Shown: positions 12,641 to 23,555 of the stretch, one piece after another
Layout of the letters: the number at the start of each line of letters is the position of its first letter
How positions within the stretch are numbered: the stretch's first letter is position 1
Assembly: GCF_016801865.2 (NCBI RefSeq)
Contig: NC_068938.1
Span: forward strand, 6,581,101-6,645,100
Length of the DNA: 64,000 nt
Reading direction: 5' to 3'
Origin: Culex pipiens pallens
Taxonomy: Eukaryota > Arthropoda > Insecta > Diptera > Culicidae
Notes under the pieces: model-generated
What the model saw: only the letters and a program-made list of their open reading frames with translations
Databases searched by the model: none
Told to the model about the DNA's origin: nothing
Translations under genes and position numbers: made by a program

Positions 12641-14650
12641 GACGTTTGGCATGATTATTACTAGCTTGTTTTTTTTGTTAATTATTTGTCATTTTCACGA
12701 ATGAAAATGTATATTTTTTACCTTTTTTATATTACTTTAAGAGATTATCATTTTTTTTTCTATAAAAAATTAGGTATCTCTATATTTTTTCCTAATAGTA
12801 AATTCTTTCCATTTTGAATAATTCACAATAAATCTTTTCAATGAAATTTTGATATTTTTATTAAATAATTAACATGTCTCTTGTTAGCTTAAGATTTTTC
12901 CCCTTTCAATATAATTAGGAGTAATTTTTCAAATGAAATTTTCCCTTTTTTTAAATGAAATTCATGATGAGAAAAACCTCTTCAAAGCTTCGACAATTGA
13001 GCTTTTATAATGCAATTTTCCCTTCTTTTGATCAAAATTTTACTTGAAGAAGGAAATTTCTAAATAAATTCACATTTTTCCCTTCTTTTTCGAATTTAAT
13101 CTAAAGAAACCCCAGAACTGGGCAGCACTCATCCCACACGAGACTAGCGGAAAGATTCACTGACACAGAGAACACAGTTCTACATGACCGAGAGAATTAT
13201 GCCCTCGAGTCCATTTTCAAGAAAAAGTTCATCCTTCAAAACGAAAAGTGTTCTCTACGGGAACTGAACCAGAGACTAATAATAGACTAACTCAATGACT
13301 AAACTGCCTTGGCCACAGCAGCTTGGTGACACAAGAGTAGTCAGATTTCGATGTATGACTCTTGTTGCAGATTTACTGTTTCAATTAATTAATTAAATTA
13401 ATTGTTTTGCAGGTGTGAGTTGGTACCATTATTCTATCGAGTTTAGCATTGAGCTCTCTATAAATTTTGATGGAATTATACTCTCGATCCTGTATTTTGG
13501 GTGAATGGATGTCGATGTTGCTTTTCTTTAAATATTTTGCAATTAAGTTTTTTTTATTAAATTTTCCCATAATACTTGAAGAAGGCAAATTCTCTTATAG
13601 ATGTTGTCTTTAAACATTTATATAATTTCTGCACATTTTTTCTCTGTTGGTTTAATTTTTGCAATAAAGTTGTTTATGGAATTTTCCCTTCTTTTATTTA
13701 TTCAATACTTATCTTAAAGAAGGGACAACTGCCTAAAAAAATGCTGATTAAATGTTATTTTTAAGAGAGGTAGGTGAAAAACATAAAAATATTGCGATAG
13801 TCAAACATTTAAAGAGTGTCAAAATGTGAATCTTTAAATTTACTTTTCCTTCCATAAGTTGAATTTTATATAAATAAATATAAATTTTATAAAAATATTC
13901 ATAATCGAAGTTTATTGTCAAATATTCGAAAAGTATTGTTTTTAGAGATTTTTCCTTCTAAAAGTTGAATTTAAAATAAAAGAAGGGAAAATTTCATAAC
14001 TCATTTGTCAAATATTTAAAGAAAGAAAAAATGTACATCCCTTATTAAGGATGAATATTAAAGAAGAAAAAAATGCATAAAAACAATGATTGCAAAATTT
14101 TGAAAAAAAAACAAACTGCACATTTTTTGAGAAATTTTACCTTATTTTAGCTTTAAAATAAAAGAAGAGCAAATTGCTTTAAAAAATTTAAATGCATTTC
14201 GTTAAATAAGAGCAAAATGTACATACATTCTTTAGGTTGAATTTGAAAAAGGAGGGGAAAGGGTAAATAGTATAAATTTTTATTGCTAAATTTCAAAGAC
14301 TGGCAAAACTTACATCACTTTGTTAGGTTGAATTTAAAATAAAAGAAGGAATAATTGAATACAAAAAATTAGCTGCAAAATATTTCAAATGAAGACAAAT
14401 CTCAATATTATATATTTATGAAAAAAATGCATTTTATATTTATGAAAAATTGCATTTTAAAGATTTATTAAGAAAAAAAAGGAAAAAAAATACATCTATT
14501 GGGAGAAAATGACAAAGATACTAGATTTCTTGAAAACAAAAATCATTTTTAAAGTAAAGTTATCTGCTTAGAAAAAGAAAAAAAAACCTATAAATTATTA
14601 TTCTTAACAAAAAATAAATACAAAAATAAGAACAAAAAAAAGCTAACAAA

Positions 14651-14849
14651 AATTATGCCAAACGTCCATTATGCCAAACGTCCTTGATGGGTTTTGAACG
14701 AATTATGCCAAACGTCCATTATGCCAAATGTCCATTATGCCAAACGTCCCTGATGTCTTGGACCAATTATGCCAAACGTCCATTATGCCAAACGTCCATC
14801 TTGAAAACCCGTTATGCCAAATGTCCATTATGCCAAATGGGGTACACCC
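14651..14849 (-). repeat. Right terminal inverted repeat
   Basis: Reverse complement of 12458-12640 with one extra 16-bp unit near 14716-14748. The open frame at 14684-14938 lies almost wholly in this array and is not a gene. Confidence 0.85.
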
Positions 14850-14852
14850 GTT

Positions 14853-15296
14853 CCCAGGAAGACGGTAATAACATAATTCATGCCATTGCAATAACAAATA
14901 CCGTTAAAATAACAGAAAGTGTTATGGAATCTTCTTGAAAAATCAATTTTTGCATAAGAGTTTAATAACTGTTTATGTTATCATAACAAAATTTGTTATT
15001 GGTCTGATATTGATTGAAAGCCAAAAAAAAATTGAAATAACATTTTTTGTTATGGAAGAATATTTAAAATTAATATTGGGATGATCGGATTAGTTGTTAA
15101 AATAACAAAAAAAATAACAAAGATTTGTTCGAAGAATAAATAATAGTGTTTTTAATCTGTTATTACAATAACAATTCAATAACAAAAAATCAGAACGACG
15201 AATAACTAATCTTGTTATAAATAACATAACATGTTATTGGCCTAGTATTTTCAAATATCCAAAAATGTTATTCCCAAGTTATTTCCGTCTGCTCGG
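14853..15296. mobile_element. GTTAT-rich MITE hit by the hAT-like element
   Basis: The left end CCAGGAAGACGGTAATAAC mirrors the right end, whose reverse complement reads CCGAGCAGACGGAAATAAC. The interior is dense in ATAAC/GTTAT words on both strands. The left end coincides with the target site of the preceding element, so the hAT-like insertion went into the tip of this MITE. Its own target duplication is not clear. Confidence 0.65.
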
Positions 15297-18008
15297 TTTG
15301 TTTAGGAATTTAACGTTATAGTAAAACAAAGCGAAATAAAAAAACATATTTTTTCCACGAACCTATTTTATCTAGAAAAATCCTTTTCATACAACTTTGC
15401 TGAAGACACCATATCGTTCAGAAAATCTCAAGATACAGAATTGTATCTCAAAAATTGTATGAAGACTTGTATGGAAAAACTATGATCCAAATAAAAAAAT
15501 ACAAAAAAGGTCGTTTTGCGAAGTCATAGAGAACTTGTCTTAAGTTTTGGTTGAGTTGCATTAAAATGTTTTCTCATTTCCATTCAAAACATATTTCTTC
15601 TCACCTTTCCAAAACTTTCATGTTCCTAACCGGTATCAACCTTTTCCAATCGACACACCAACTGGCCCGCCCATAAAAGCTGGAAAATGAAACCTCTCTC
15701 AAACTCTAGCAACAAAAGAACCTCTCTAGCATATTTCAAAGTGCAAAAAGTATCCATCGCCCAGCGGGAGTGTTCTTTCTTCCCCCCTAGGAGAAGAATG
15801 TTCCTTGAAAGGGGGCGGATTGGAAAATATGTTTTCTATAATTTTCCCTTGTAATTCAAGTGTAATCTAATAAAATTTTGATCCTTTCCCCCGACCTCTC
15901 TCCCCACGAGGAGAAGGTTCTAAGCTTGAACATGAAAAAGCTCACCACAGACCCGGGACCTGGGCCGGAACTTTTAGCTCACCTAGCATGGGCTCGTCCA
16001 ATTCCGGGACGCAAAAACTGGTCGAGACGACGAGCCCCGCCGGAACGCCGGAAGTGCTGGCGATGTTTAGCGAGGGTGTGTGTGTGTGCGGAAAAGTGTG
16101 AGTCTGCTTTTTGTGAAATTTCCATCGCCATTCCGAGGAGGACGACGGACGGGGAAGTTCAAAATTGATTGTAAGTCCATGACTTGTAGAAAGTTTTACG
16201 TTTTTTTCTGGGGAGTGTTCCGGGATGGCCAGGAATGTCTGGATGATAATGGTATGCGGGTTTAGGAAAAGGGAAGGGAAGGGAAGGAGAGTACCAGGTC
16301 GTGTATGCTTTCAATTTACTAACCCGATGAACTAACGGAAAAATGTTCCATAATGCTATTTTGTTTCCTGTATCAAATCCCACGTGAGGGAAAAGAAGGA
16401 TGGTAGAAGCCTAAAATCTAGCACCTTCTGTGCTAGCTATAGATACCAAAAATCTAAGCTGGTATAGTCACCTTGCAGGTATTTTTCATTCAAGTCTATT
16501 TTATTAAATAAACATAAATTTTTTTTTTAAGTTCTATAAAACACTTTTATTGTACATGCATCAAAATAAAACTAAAACTGCGTTCATCTTGCAGTCGCTT
16601 GTCCATAAAAAAAAAACAAATAAATCATTGTTGCTACTTTTGAAGGCCAACAAAAGACTCCAAAAAGTATTTAGCATGGCGTAATGAAACTCAGTATGGG
16701 CAAAAACTAACTGTTTAGATTTTAAGGTATTCATTAGGGTGCCAACGATATGGGTCTTTTGATCAAAATTCCACCCCACAAGCTGAATATTGATCCAAGG
16801 GCAATTTAATGCAATTTTTTACACCAATTATTAGGAAAATTAGTAAAAATGTAGCCGTTGATATTTGTATGGGAAAAATCGAGAAAATGCAAAAAAAAAA
16901 TATTTTTTTTTTATTTAGAACAAAACTTTTCACAAAAGTTAAATTTGTTTAAATAGGAACCCTAATCTGCCCACCATTGAAAATACCGCTAATATCAGTT
17001 TTTGGCAAAAACGAGATATTAGCACCAGGTGGTAGAGGATGTTCCAACGCATCTTCTGAAACTTGAATTTCACTAAAATATTGTTTCGATTTGGCTGCCG
17101 ATGCGAATAACCAAACGGCTTATATTTTCAATTATTGTCAGTAATAAAAACTCATTTTTCAAAAAAAATAACAAAAAAGAGCTCTTAGCTATCAATGATA
17201 TCAATAAATGAAAAAAAAATGGATCTCATATTTTCGAAACTATTTTTTAAAGGAGTGCTTTTCCAACTAAAGTAAAAATTGAATTTAAAATAAACTGCAA
17301 AAAACGATTTTTTTCAAATGTTATGCTGATCACTTGAAGCAGGTGCACTTTATAAAAAAAGTGTTCAGTAATTTTCGATTGCAAATTAGATTTTGCATCT
17401 ATTTTTTTTTTTTTTTCAATTTTGTTTGAAATTTTTCTTCAAAGTTCATAACCCCGTTATCACATTTTGCACCGTCCGCAATATAAAATGGGAATTCTAC
17501 ATTTTATGAGAAAAAGTCAAATAAAGAGATCGGAAAGTTTTCTTTGAATTCTTTGAAGTTGAAAGCAAAGAGTTCTAAAAAGAAATGAAGTAGAATCGAA
17601 CCTTGATGAGGAAATTTCAAAATTCAGATAATCGAATATTTTCATGACCATTCAGTACGCCAGCAAAACTGTATGAATTGTTGAAAGGAAAACTAACTAT
17701 GTGAAATGGCTTCTTCTGACAAACTTAAAAAATACAAAATTCAAAATTTGGAAATTTAACTTCTTTTTCAACAAGATTTAGTTTATTGAGAAGCATTATT
17801 CTAAGGTTTTAAGGTTATAATATTTTAGGGGACTCACAAATTAATCTTTTGCGCTAGATATTGTGCAAAATCTGGCACAGAAGCCAAGTATAAAGTTTTT
17901 TAAGCGATTATTATTGACAAATGTAAGCATCAGTTGAATGAAATAATAATTTTAATTTAAAAAAAAATGAAGCTAAAATCATTTTTTGAATTAAATATTC
18001 AAAACATT
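15297..18008. other. Mixed AT-rich sequence with a less AT-rich patch
   Basis: Near 15390 is the phrase CATACAACTTTGCTGAAGAC, a variant of one that recurs near 25810, 33368 and 54020, so part of this is a dispersed repeat. A GC-richer patch lies at about 15600-16390 with a short GT run (16076-16089). The remainder is AT-rich. The open frames (61-96 aa) carry no recognisable domain. Confidence 0.45.
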
Positions 18009-19361
18009 TGGGTAATTCTCTACCAACTCACACGAAATCGGGAAAAGTTGCCCCGACCCCTCTTCGATTTGCGTGAAACTTTGTCCTAAGGGGTAACTTT
18101 TGTCCCTGATCACGAATCCGAGGTCCGTTTTTTGATATCTCGTGACGGAGGGGCGGTACGACCCCTTCCATTTTTGAACATGCGAAAAAAGAGGTGTTTT
18201 TCAATAATTTGCAGCCTGAAACGGTGATGAGATAGAAATTTGGTGTCAAAGGGACTTTTATGTAAAATTAGACGCCCGATTTGATGGCGTACTCAGAATT
18301 CCGAAAAAACGTATTTTTCATCGAAAAAAACACTAAAAAAGTTTTAAAAAATCTCCCATTTTCCGTTACTCGACTGTAAAAAATTTTGGAACATGTCATT
18401 TTATGGGAAATTTAATGTACTTTTCGAATCTACATTGTCCCAGAAGGGTCATTTTTTCATTTAAAACAAAATTTTTCATTTTAAAATTTCGTGTTTTTTC
18501 TAACTTTGCAGGGTTATTTTTTAGAGTGTAACAATGTTCTACAAAGTTGTAGAGCAGACAATTACAAAAATTTTGATATATAGACATAAGGGGTTTGCTT
18601 ATTAACATCACAAGTTATCGCGATTTTACGAAAAAAAGTTTTGAAAAAGTTACTTTTTGCGTTTCTCTTTGTTTCGTCGTCCGTGTCTGTCGCGGGTGAC
18701 CATGAACGGCCATGATCGATGACGACCAACTTTTTCAAAACTTTTTTTCGTAAAATCGCGATAACTCGTGATGTTTATAAGCAAACCTCTTATGTCTATA
18801 TATCAAAATTTTTGTAATTGTCTGCTCTACAACTTTGTAGAACATTGTTACACTCTAAAAAATAACCCTGCAAAGTTAGAAAAAACACGAAATTTTAAAA
18901 TGAAAAATTTTGTTCTGAATGAAAAAATGACCCTTCTGGGACAATGTAGATTCGAAAAGTACATTAAATTTCCCATATAATGACATGTTCCAAAATTTTT
19001 TACAGTCGAGTAACGGAAAATGGGAGAATTTTTAAAACTTTTTTAGTGTTTTTTTCGATGAAAAATACGTTTTTTCGGAATTCTGAGTACGCCATCAAAT
19101 CGGGCGTCTAATTTTACATAAAAGTCCCTTTGACACCAAATTTCTATCTCATCACCGTTTCAGGCTGCAAATTATTGAAAAACACCTCTTTTTTCGCATG
19201 TTCAAAAATGGAAGGGGTCGTACCGCCCCTCCGTCACGAGATATCAAAAAACGGACCTCGGATTCGTGATCAGGGACAAAAGTTACCCCTTAGGACAAAG
19301 TTTCACGCAAATCGAAGAGGGGTCGGGGCAACTGCTGTGTGAGTTGGCGGAGAATTACCCA
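18009..19361. mobile_element. 1.35-kb foldback element, copy 1
   Basis: The two ends read TGGGTAATTCTC inward. Almost the whole element is inverted repeat: left arm 18009-18651 and right arm 18728-19361 around a 76-bp unique spacer (18652-18727). The outermost parts differ: the left arm has CGAAATCGGGAAAAGTTGCC where the right arm mirrors to CAGCAGTTGCC. No transposase is present; similar peptides read from both arms are symmetry artefacts. A short ATTT may flank both ends, but the target duplication is unresolved. A transcript through it would fold into a hairpin of more than 600 bp. Confidence 0.9.
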
Positions 19362-19764
19362 TTTATATTTTTTTTAATTTTATAATGTGTCATGAAAAAA
19401 ACATCATATAAAAAGGGTTCACTTTTTAATTTTATATATGAAATAATTGCTCTTTACAATAACAATATATTTTTTGTTTTTCAATCGAGCCAAATATTTA
19501 AGTCCGAATTAAGTGTTCATAAATATGCAAGTGACAGGATTGATTAAAAAAAATTATCAGACCATAAAAATTTTTTTTTTGGCTTGATTTGGAGAATAAA
19601 TAAATTTTAAGGCAACTTTCTCAGCCTTTAAAAAAAAATTGTTTGGAGATTTTCTTCTAATAAAAATAAGAATCGCGAAAAAAATACTGAACAATTTCAG
19701 CATCTTAAAAAAAACTTATAGTAATTTCCGATTAAAAAATGTTATTTGTTATGTTATGTTATAC
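19362..19764. other. AT-rich spacer, nothing recognised
   Basis: Low-complexity AT-rich sequence between the foldback element and the left 25-bp direct repeat. No gene is visible. Confidence 0.6.
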
Positions 19765-19789
19765 TATATATTTAATATATCAGTTCTCA
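19765..19789 (+). repeat. Left 25-bp target site duplication
   Basis: Begins TATATATTTAATATAT and ends CAGTTCTCA. It is identical to 20632-20656 and bounds the insertion between them. Confidence 0.9.
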
Positions 19790-20631
19790 GAGGAGATCGA
19801 AGTAGCCATGTACGAGTTCGGACGTGACATTTTTTCGGTGCCAAAAATTTGACGTTTTTCTTCAGTTTAGAGTTATTTTTCATAGGCAAATTCCAAGAAG
19901 GTTTCTGATAAGTTTTTCTAATTTGTTTGTGCTGTACATGCTGTACATAATTCTTCATGCTGAAGACAAAAGTGAAGCTCTGCGTGATGTTTTTCGTGTG
20001 GCGTAACGGAAAGTATTTCCGTTTGGTTCCAGCCGTTCCGGCAAGGCCAGAAGCTGTTCATAACCTGTGGATGCCTAGGTTCGATGATGTTCTAGTGAGA
20101 AAACAGCATCGTATTCGATGTATATTCGGTTTGTCGAATGCTTTGAAGAACCTTGGTGAGATCTTTCCATACATTTTTTGGCCATATAATTTATATTATA
20201 TTTTATATATCAAATGAAATATCCTTCCTACCCCACCCCATCTTCCATGTCCTTAATCCAAATTCTACACCCTCCTCCCTTTTCCCCCTCCTTAAAAAAT
20301 AATAATTACTTGCCAAATTTACACTAACACAACCAACCACAACTCATTCGGAGCGTTTGGTACGGTATGTCCACGCTTCCTTCCTCCCCTGTTGATTCTG
20401 TGAAATGTGATCCGTTCTCAGAATCCGTTTCTGCGGTTAATGCAACGCAGTAGGCCTGGCCGCTTTAATTTTTGCAATACATATTCGGGGTTACTCGGAT
20501 GTAATGCAATCATTAATATTGACAAGAAAGGACTTGGGGCGTAATCTAACCACAAGTTCTTCCAGGATGCTTTCTTCGGACTGGCTGCGCTTGTGTTCGA
20601 TTAGATTAGATTAGATTAGATTAGATTAGAT
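19790..20631 (+). mobile_element. 0.84-kb retroposed insertion with (GATTA)n tail
   Basis: Lies exactly between two identical 25-bp direct repeats. It ends in about six GATTA units (20599-20631). A long duplication plus a short tandem 3' tail is what target-primed reverse transcription produces, so plus strand is the likely sense. The last ~250 bp (from about 20345) resembles a LINE 3' untranslated region. The upstream part has short open frames to 86 aa without a recognisable reverse transcriptase. It is either a 5'-truncated LINE or a non-autonomous derivative; the clade is not recognised. Confidence 0.8.
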
Positions 20632-20656
20632 TATATATTTAATATATCAGTTCTCA
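20632..20656 (+). repeat. Right 25-bp target site duplication
   Basis: Exact copy of 19765-19789, directly after the GATTA tail. Confidence 0.9.
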
Positions 20657-21593
20657 AAAACAACAATTAAAACGAATATTCATGTAAAATGATTCCAACT
20701 ATTACAAAACCTATGACAGAAAATTTCCAAAAGCTCGAACTTGATTTCCCCCGTTTTCCTTCCCATCAATCAAACCGTAAAAACTACCGATCCAATCGCA
20801 GTTGAAGAGTTGAAAAATCGAACGCAAAAACCATCGGCCAGACGACCATGAGAAGCGGAAAAACTGTATCGCCCAGAGGAAAACTAGCAACGAGACAGTA
20901 ACAGACAGTTTGGAAAAAGTGAGACTGGGTGGAAAATATTAGCACATTCCCCTGCACACACAGACACTTAACTTTTTAACATACTTTCCAGATTGGCTTT
21001 TGCGGGGAAGGGGGGGGCAATTTTCCGCCGGATCATCGCCGTGTAGAGGTCGGTCGATTCGGTTTACTCTATCGGAGTTGCAGTTGCAGCATGTGTGAGG
21101 ACTCAAAACGGGACGGAGGAAGGAAGTTCGCGTGGCTTTGGGGTTTTCCGTAGAACAAGAGGAATTCAGGAGCGGGGGGGGGGGGGCACATCCGACAACC
21201 AATCAATAAGCGTTTGAACCCCCGTTAGAGAGGTGGTCGGTTGTCGAACCGAAGGCATGAAGGACCCAGGAATGTGTACGTTATAGACGGGAAGGACGAA
21301 TAATCGGAAAGAATGTTCAATCATTACAATTTCATCAATATGGAATAGTTTCGATGTCAAGCTGGGACTGGGATCTGTGGAACTTTCTGGTTATCCTTAC
21401 GGAAGTAGTCATGAATAAGGAAGCTGAACTATGCCATGAATTTGTTATTTAAGGTGGTGACATGAGGAATGTTTTCGTGCTAAGTAGAAATAATGCCATC
21501 TCCAATAGTTCTTTATGATATTAATAGCTGGTTAAACAATTTTCCCTTTGCTTGATTGAATAACTCAACTTAAATGATTCAGATATTTCTAAA
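20657..21593. other. GC-richer block, no recognisable gene
   Basis: Mixed composition with a run of 13 G at 21174-21186. The overlapping minus-strand open frames (64-87 aa) match nothing I know. It may be regulatory sequence. Confidence 0.4.
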
Positions 21594-21596
21594 CTA

Positions 21597-21965
21597 CACA
21601 GCAAAAAATCCGATGGTAAAATCGCATGCAAAAGCATGCACATCACCTTCGTCAAAATAAACACTTAATTTTACACGCTGCATGTACAATTTTTGTAAAC
21701 ACAAAAAAAAAGTTGCAACCGACGGGATTCAAACCCAGCACCTACAGTAAGGACTGGCGCCTTAGTCCGCTCGGCCATCAGACCGATGAAAAATGTAAAG
21801 GATAAACGTATATGTGAGCTCCACATTTCGGTCAAGTAGGTTTCCCATACTAATGGGCTACACATTTAAGGGTGTAATATTACACAGAATCTCATAGAAT
21901 AATGCAAAATTTATTTTACACCCAGGCCTTTTACACGCAGCTGGATTACTACTTTATTTGCTGTG
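21597..21965. mobile_element. 369-bp TA-flanked MITE carrying a tRNA-like sequence
   Basis: The ends read CACAGCAAAAAATCC (left) and, inward from the right, CACAGCAAATAAAG. TA flanks both sides (21595-21596 and 21966-21967). The middle holds a minus-strand tRNA-like segment. No transposase frame is present; the open frame at 21671-21865 is incidental. Confidence 0.8.
21712..21792 (-). pseudogene. tRNA-like sequence inside the MITE
   Basis: On the minus strand, a box A-like TGGCCGAGCGGACTAAGGC (a Leu/Ser-type D arm with GCC/GGC stem) is followed by a box B-like GGGTTTGAATCCC with a 3-bp G:C stem. The expected C of the T loop is T (TTTGAAT). The acceptor ends do not pair and the anticodon stem is weak, so this is a decayed or captured tRNA sequence and not a working gene. 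Confidence 0.55.
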
Positions 21966-21967
21966 TA

Positions 21968-22522
21968 GCTTAACTTTTTTTTAGAATGAAGCTGAGAATC
22001 TCTTTGGCACTTCGGACAACGCATATTTTTTTAAAATTTAATGTTTAGTGTCTACATACAGTTTAGGCAGCTGTCCAAACAAAGAAGCTATCAAGCAAAG
22101 ATCCATATCTTGAGAACAGATTTTCTTATTTGGTTTGGAATTTGGTGTCTTGCTATGTTTTAAACAAAGACTCTTCATTCAAAACAAAAATACGCAAAAT
22201 AAACATTTTTTAAGGTATGTTTTACAAGACGGAAAATTTGATCTATTGAACATAGCACAAGTTTGTCAAAATTTATTTGGCAGTGATACCATTTTTTCGA
22301 AAGACATAGTTTTTCAAAAACTTGTGAAAGAGTCAAATTTTTTATCAAATTTACAATCAAATAGTACATAAGGCCGTTGCAAATATTGTTAAAAATCCTC
22401 GCTCCAAAACTGAATACATAAAATAGCAAATTTTAGATTAAATTATTCAACAAAACTGTCTTTTTTTAGGATTTAAAAAAGTCCAAATGCTGAGATAGAG
22501 TTCTACTATTAGCTTTTTTGGA
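21968..22522. other. AT-rich spacer, nothing recognised
   Basis: AT-rich sequence. The overlapping open frames at 22135-22371 (+) and 22175-22429 (-) show no domain. Confidence 0.5.
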
Positions 22523-22548
22523 CATTATTGTGAGAAATTTGCACAACT
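22523..22548 (+). repeat. Left 26-bp target site duplication
   Basis: Begins CATTATTGTGAGAAATTT and ends GCACAACT. It is identical to 23530-23555. Confidence 0.9.
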
Positions 22549-23529
22549 GATTCAATTGTGTTCCATCAGTGCGAGGATGGTTGTGTTTGTTTGAAAAGTG
22601 AAAATAAAACAGGATTGTGCAGAGTCCAATTTCTGATGTCCTTTCGTCGGGTCGCAAGATTTTCCGCGTCCGTCGCAGTGTGTTTTCGATTTTTTCCGCG
22701 TGCGTGTGTGTGTGTGAAGGTGAGGCTGGCTCTGGTTGTTCCGATGACAGCTAGCCATTCCGATTTGCGATGGTTTTCCGTCGGGTCGCAAGATTTTTCG
22801 TGTCCGTCGCGGTGTGCAACAACAACAAATCCCAATCAAACCCATTTCATCTCGATAAACATCGTAACTCGTCGTTCGCAAAGTTAATCAGTACCTCACT
22901 AAACATCAATCATTTAAAACTCGTGAAATGATAACAAGTTAAAATTACACTGTTTAATCCTTAATTTTTTAATTACAAATGATTTTGGTTCTATCTTTCC
23001 ACAGCCAGCTGTCTAAGGCTAAACCATTTCATTTAAAATTTAACAACCGATAAACGGGAAATGTCTCATCCGCAGCATCCGATTGCTTGCCTTGAGAATA
23101 ATACATAATACCGATCAACAAACACTATGATTTTGGGTCGCATCATCATCTTCTATGATGAATCCTGACCAAACACCCTATCCTACTAACCAATTTTCAG
23201 GTTCCTGGCGCTTGTGGGGTGTAAGCACAGAGTAAATCAGCTGCCCTAGTAGCAACCTGCGCTAACTAACATTCCCGTCCCTTAAAATCGAGATCTACAA
23301 ACTGACATGGCGGGCGCCGTTGGTGGCCAATGAATGTTACCTATTCGCAACTGATCTAGTTTTAGCAATCATGGTGTTTTATCTTTTCAACGCATTCATA
23401 CATGCTGTTGATAAGGGATACACCACTAGATCGTCGAAGCCTATAATCAGTAGTGCTGAAAGGATATTACGGTTCTGTTCAGCAACGGAGGGGCAACCAT
23501 GGGTGGTCTCTCATGCTCATGCTCATGCT
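22549..23529 (+). mobile_element. 0.98-kb retroposed insertion with (TCATGC)n tail
   Basis: Bounded by a perfect 26-bp direct repeat and ending in three to four TCATGC units (from 23511), again the signature of target-primed reverse transcription on the plus strand. The 5' part holds two diverged copies of GTCGGGTCGCAAGATTTTCC about 134 bp apart (near 22647 and 22781). The 3' part resembles a LINE 3' untranslated region. No reverse transcriptase is encoded. The shape suggests a non-autonomous element that keeps LINE-like termini without the coding middle; family unknown. Confidence 0.8.
22640..22825 (+). repeat. 134-bp spaced duplication in the insertion head
   Basis: CGTCGGGTCGCAAGATTTT followed by (C/T)CG(C/T)GTCCGTCGC and (A/G)GTGTG occurs twice, at about 22646 and 22780. 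Such repeated monomers are common in 5' regions of LINEs. Confidence 0.7.
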
Positions 23530-23555
23530 CATTATTGTGAGAAATTTGCACAACT
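23530..23555 (+). repeat. Right 26-bp target site duplication
   Basis: Exact copy of 22523-22548 immediately after the TCATGC tail. Confidence 0.9.

Larger units (their letters stand above)
12458..14849. mobile_element. 2.4-kb hAT-like non-autonomous element with repeat-built TIRs
   Basis: Both ends begin GGGTGTACCCCATTTGGCAT. An identical 8-bp target duplication GTTCCCAG flanks it (12450-12457 and 14850-14857). The terminal repeats are 183 bp (12458-12640) and 199 bp (14651-14849) and consist mostly of copies of the 16-bp unit GACGTTTGGCATAATG. The 16-bp length difference is exactly one unit. The 2.0-kb interior is AT-rich with no transposase frame. An 8-bp duplication is typical of hAT and P superfamilies; the ends do not clearly show the usual hAT CAG start, so the class is inference. 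Confidence 0.85.

Noticed and set aside
18028..19342. Matching 70-73 aa frames in both foldback arms
   Set aside because: Identical peptides appear because the arms are inverted copies. No start context, domain or conservation independent of the palindrome is visible.
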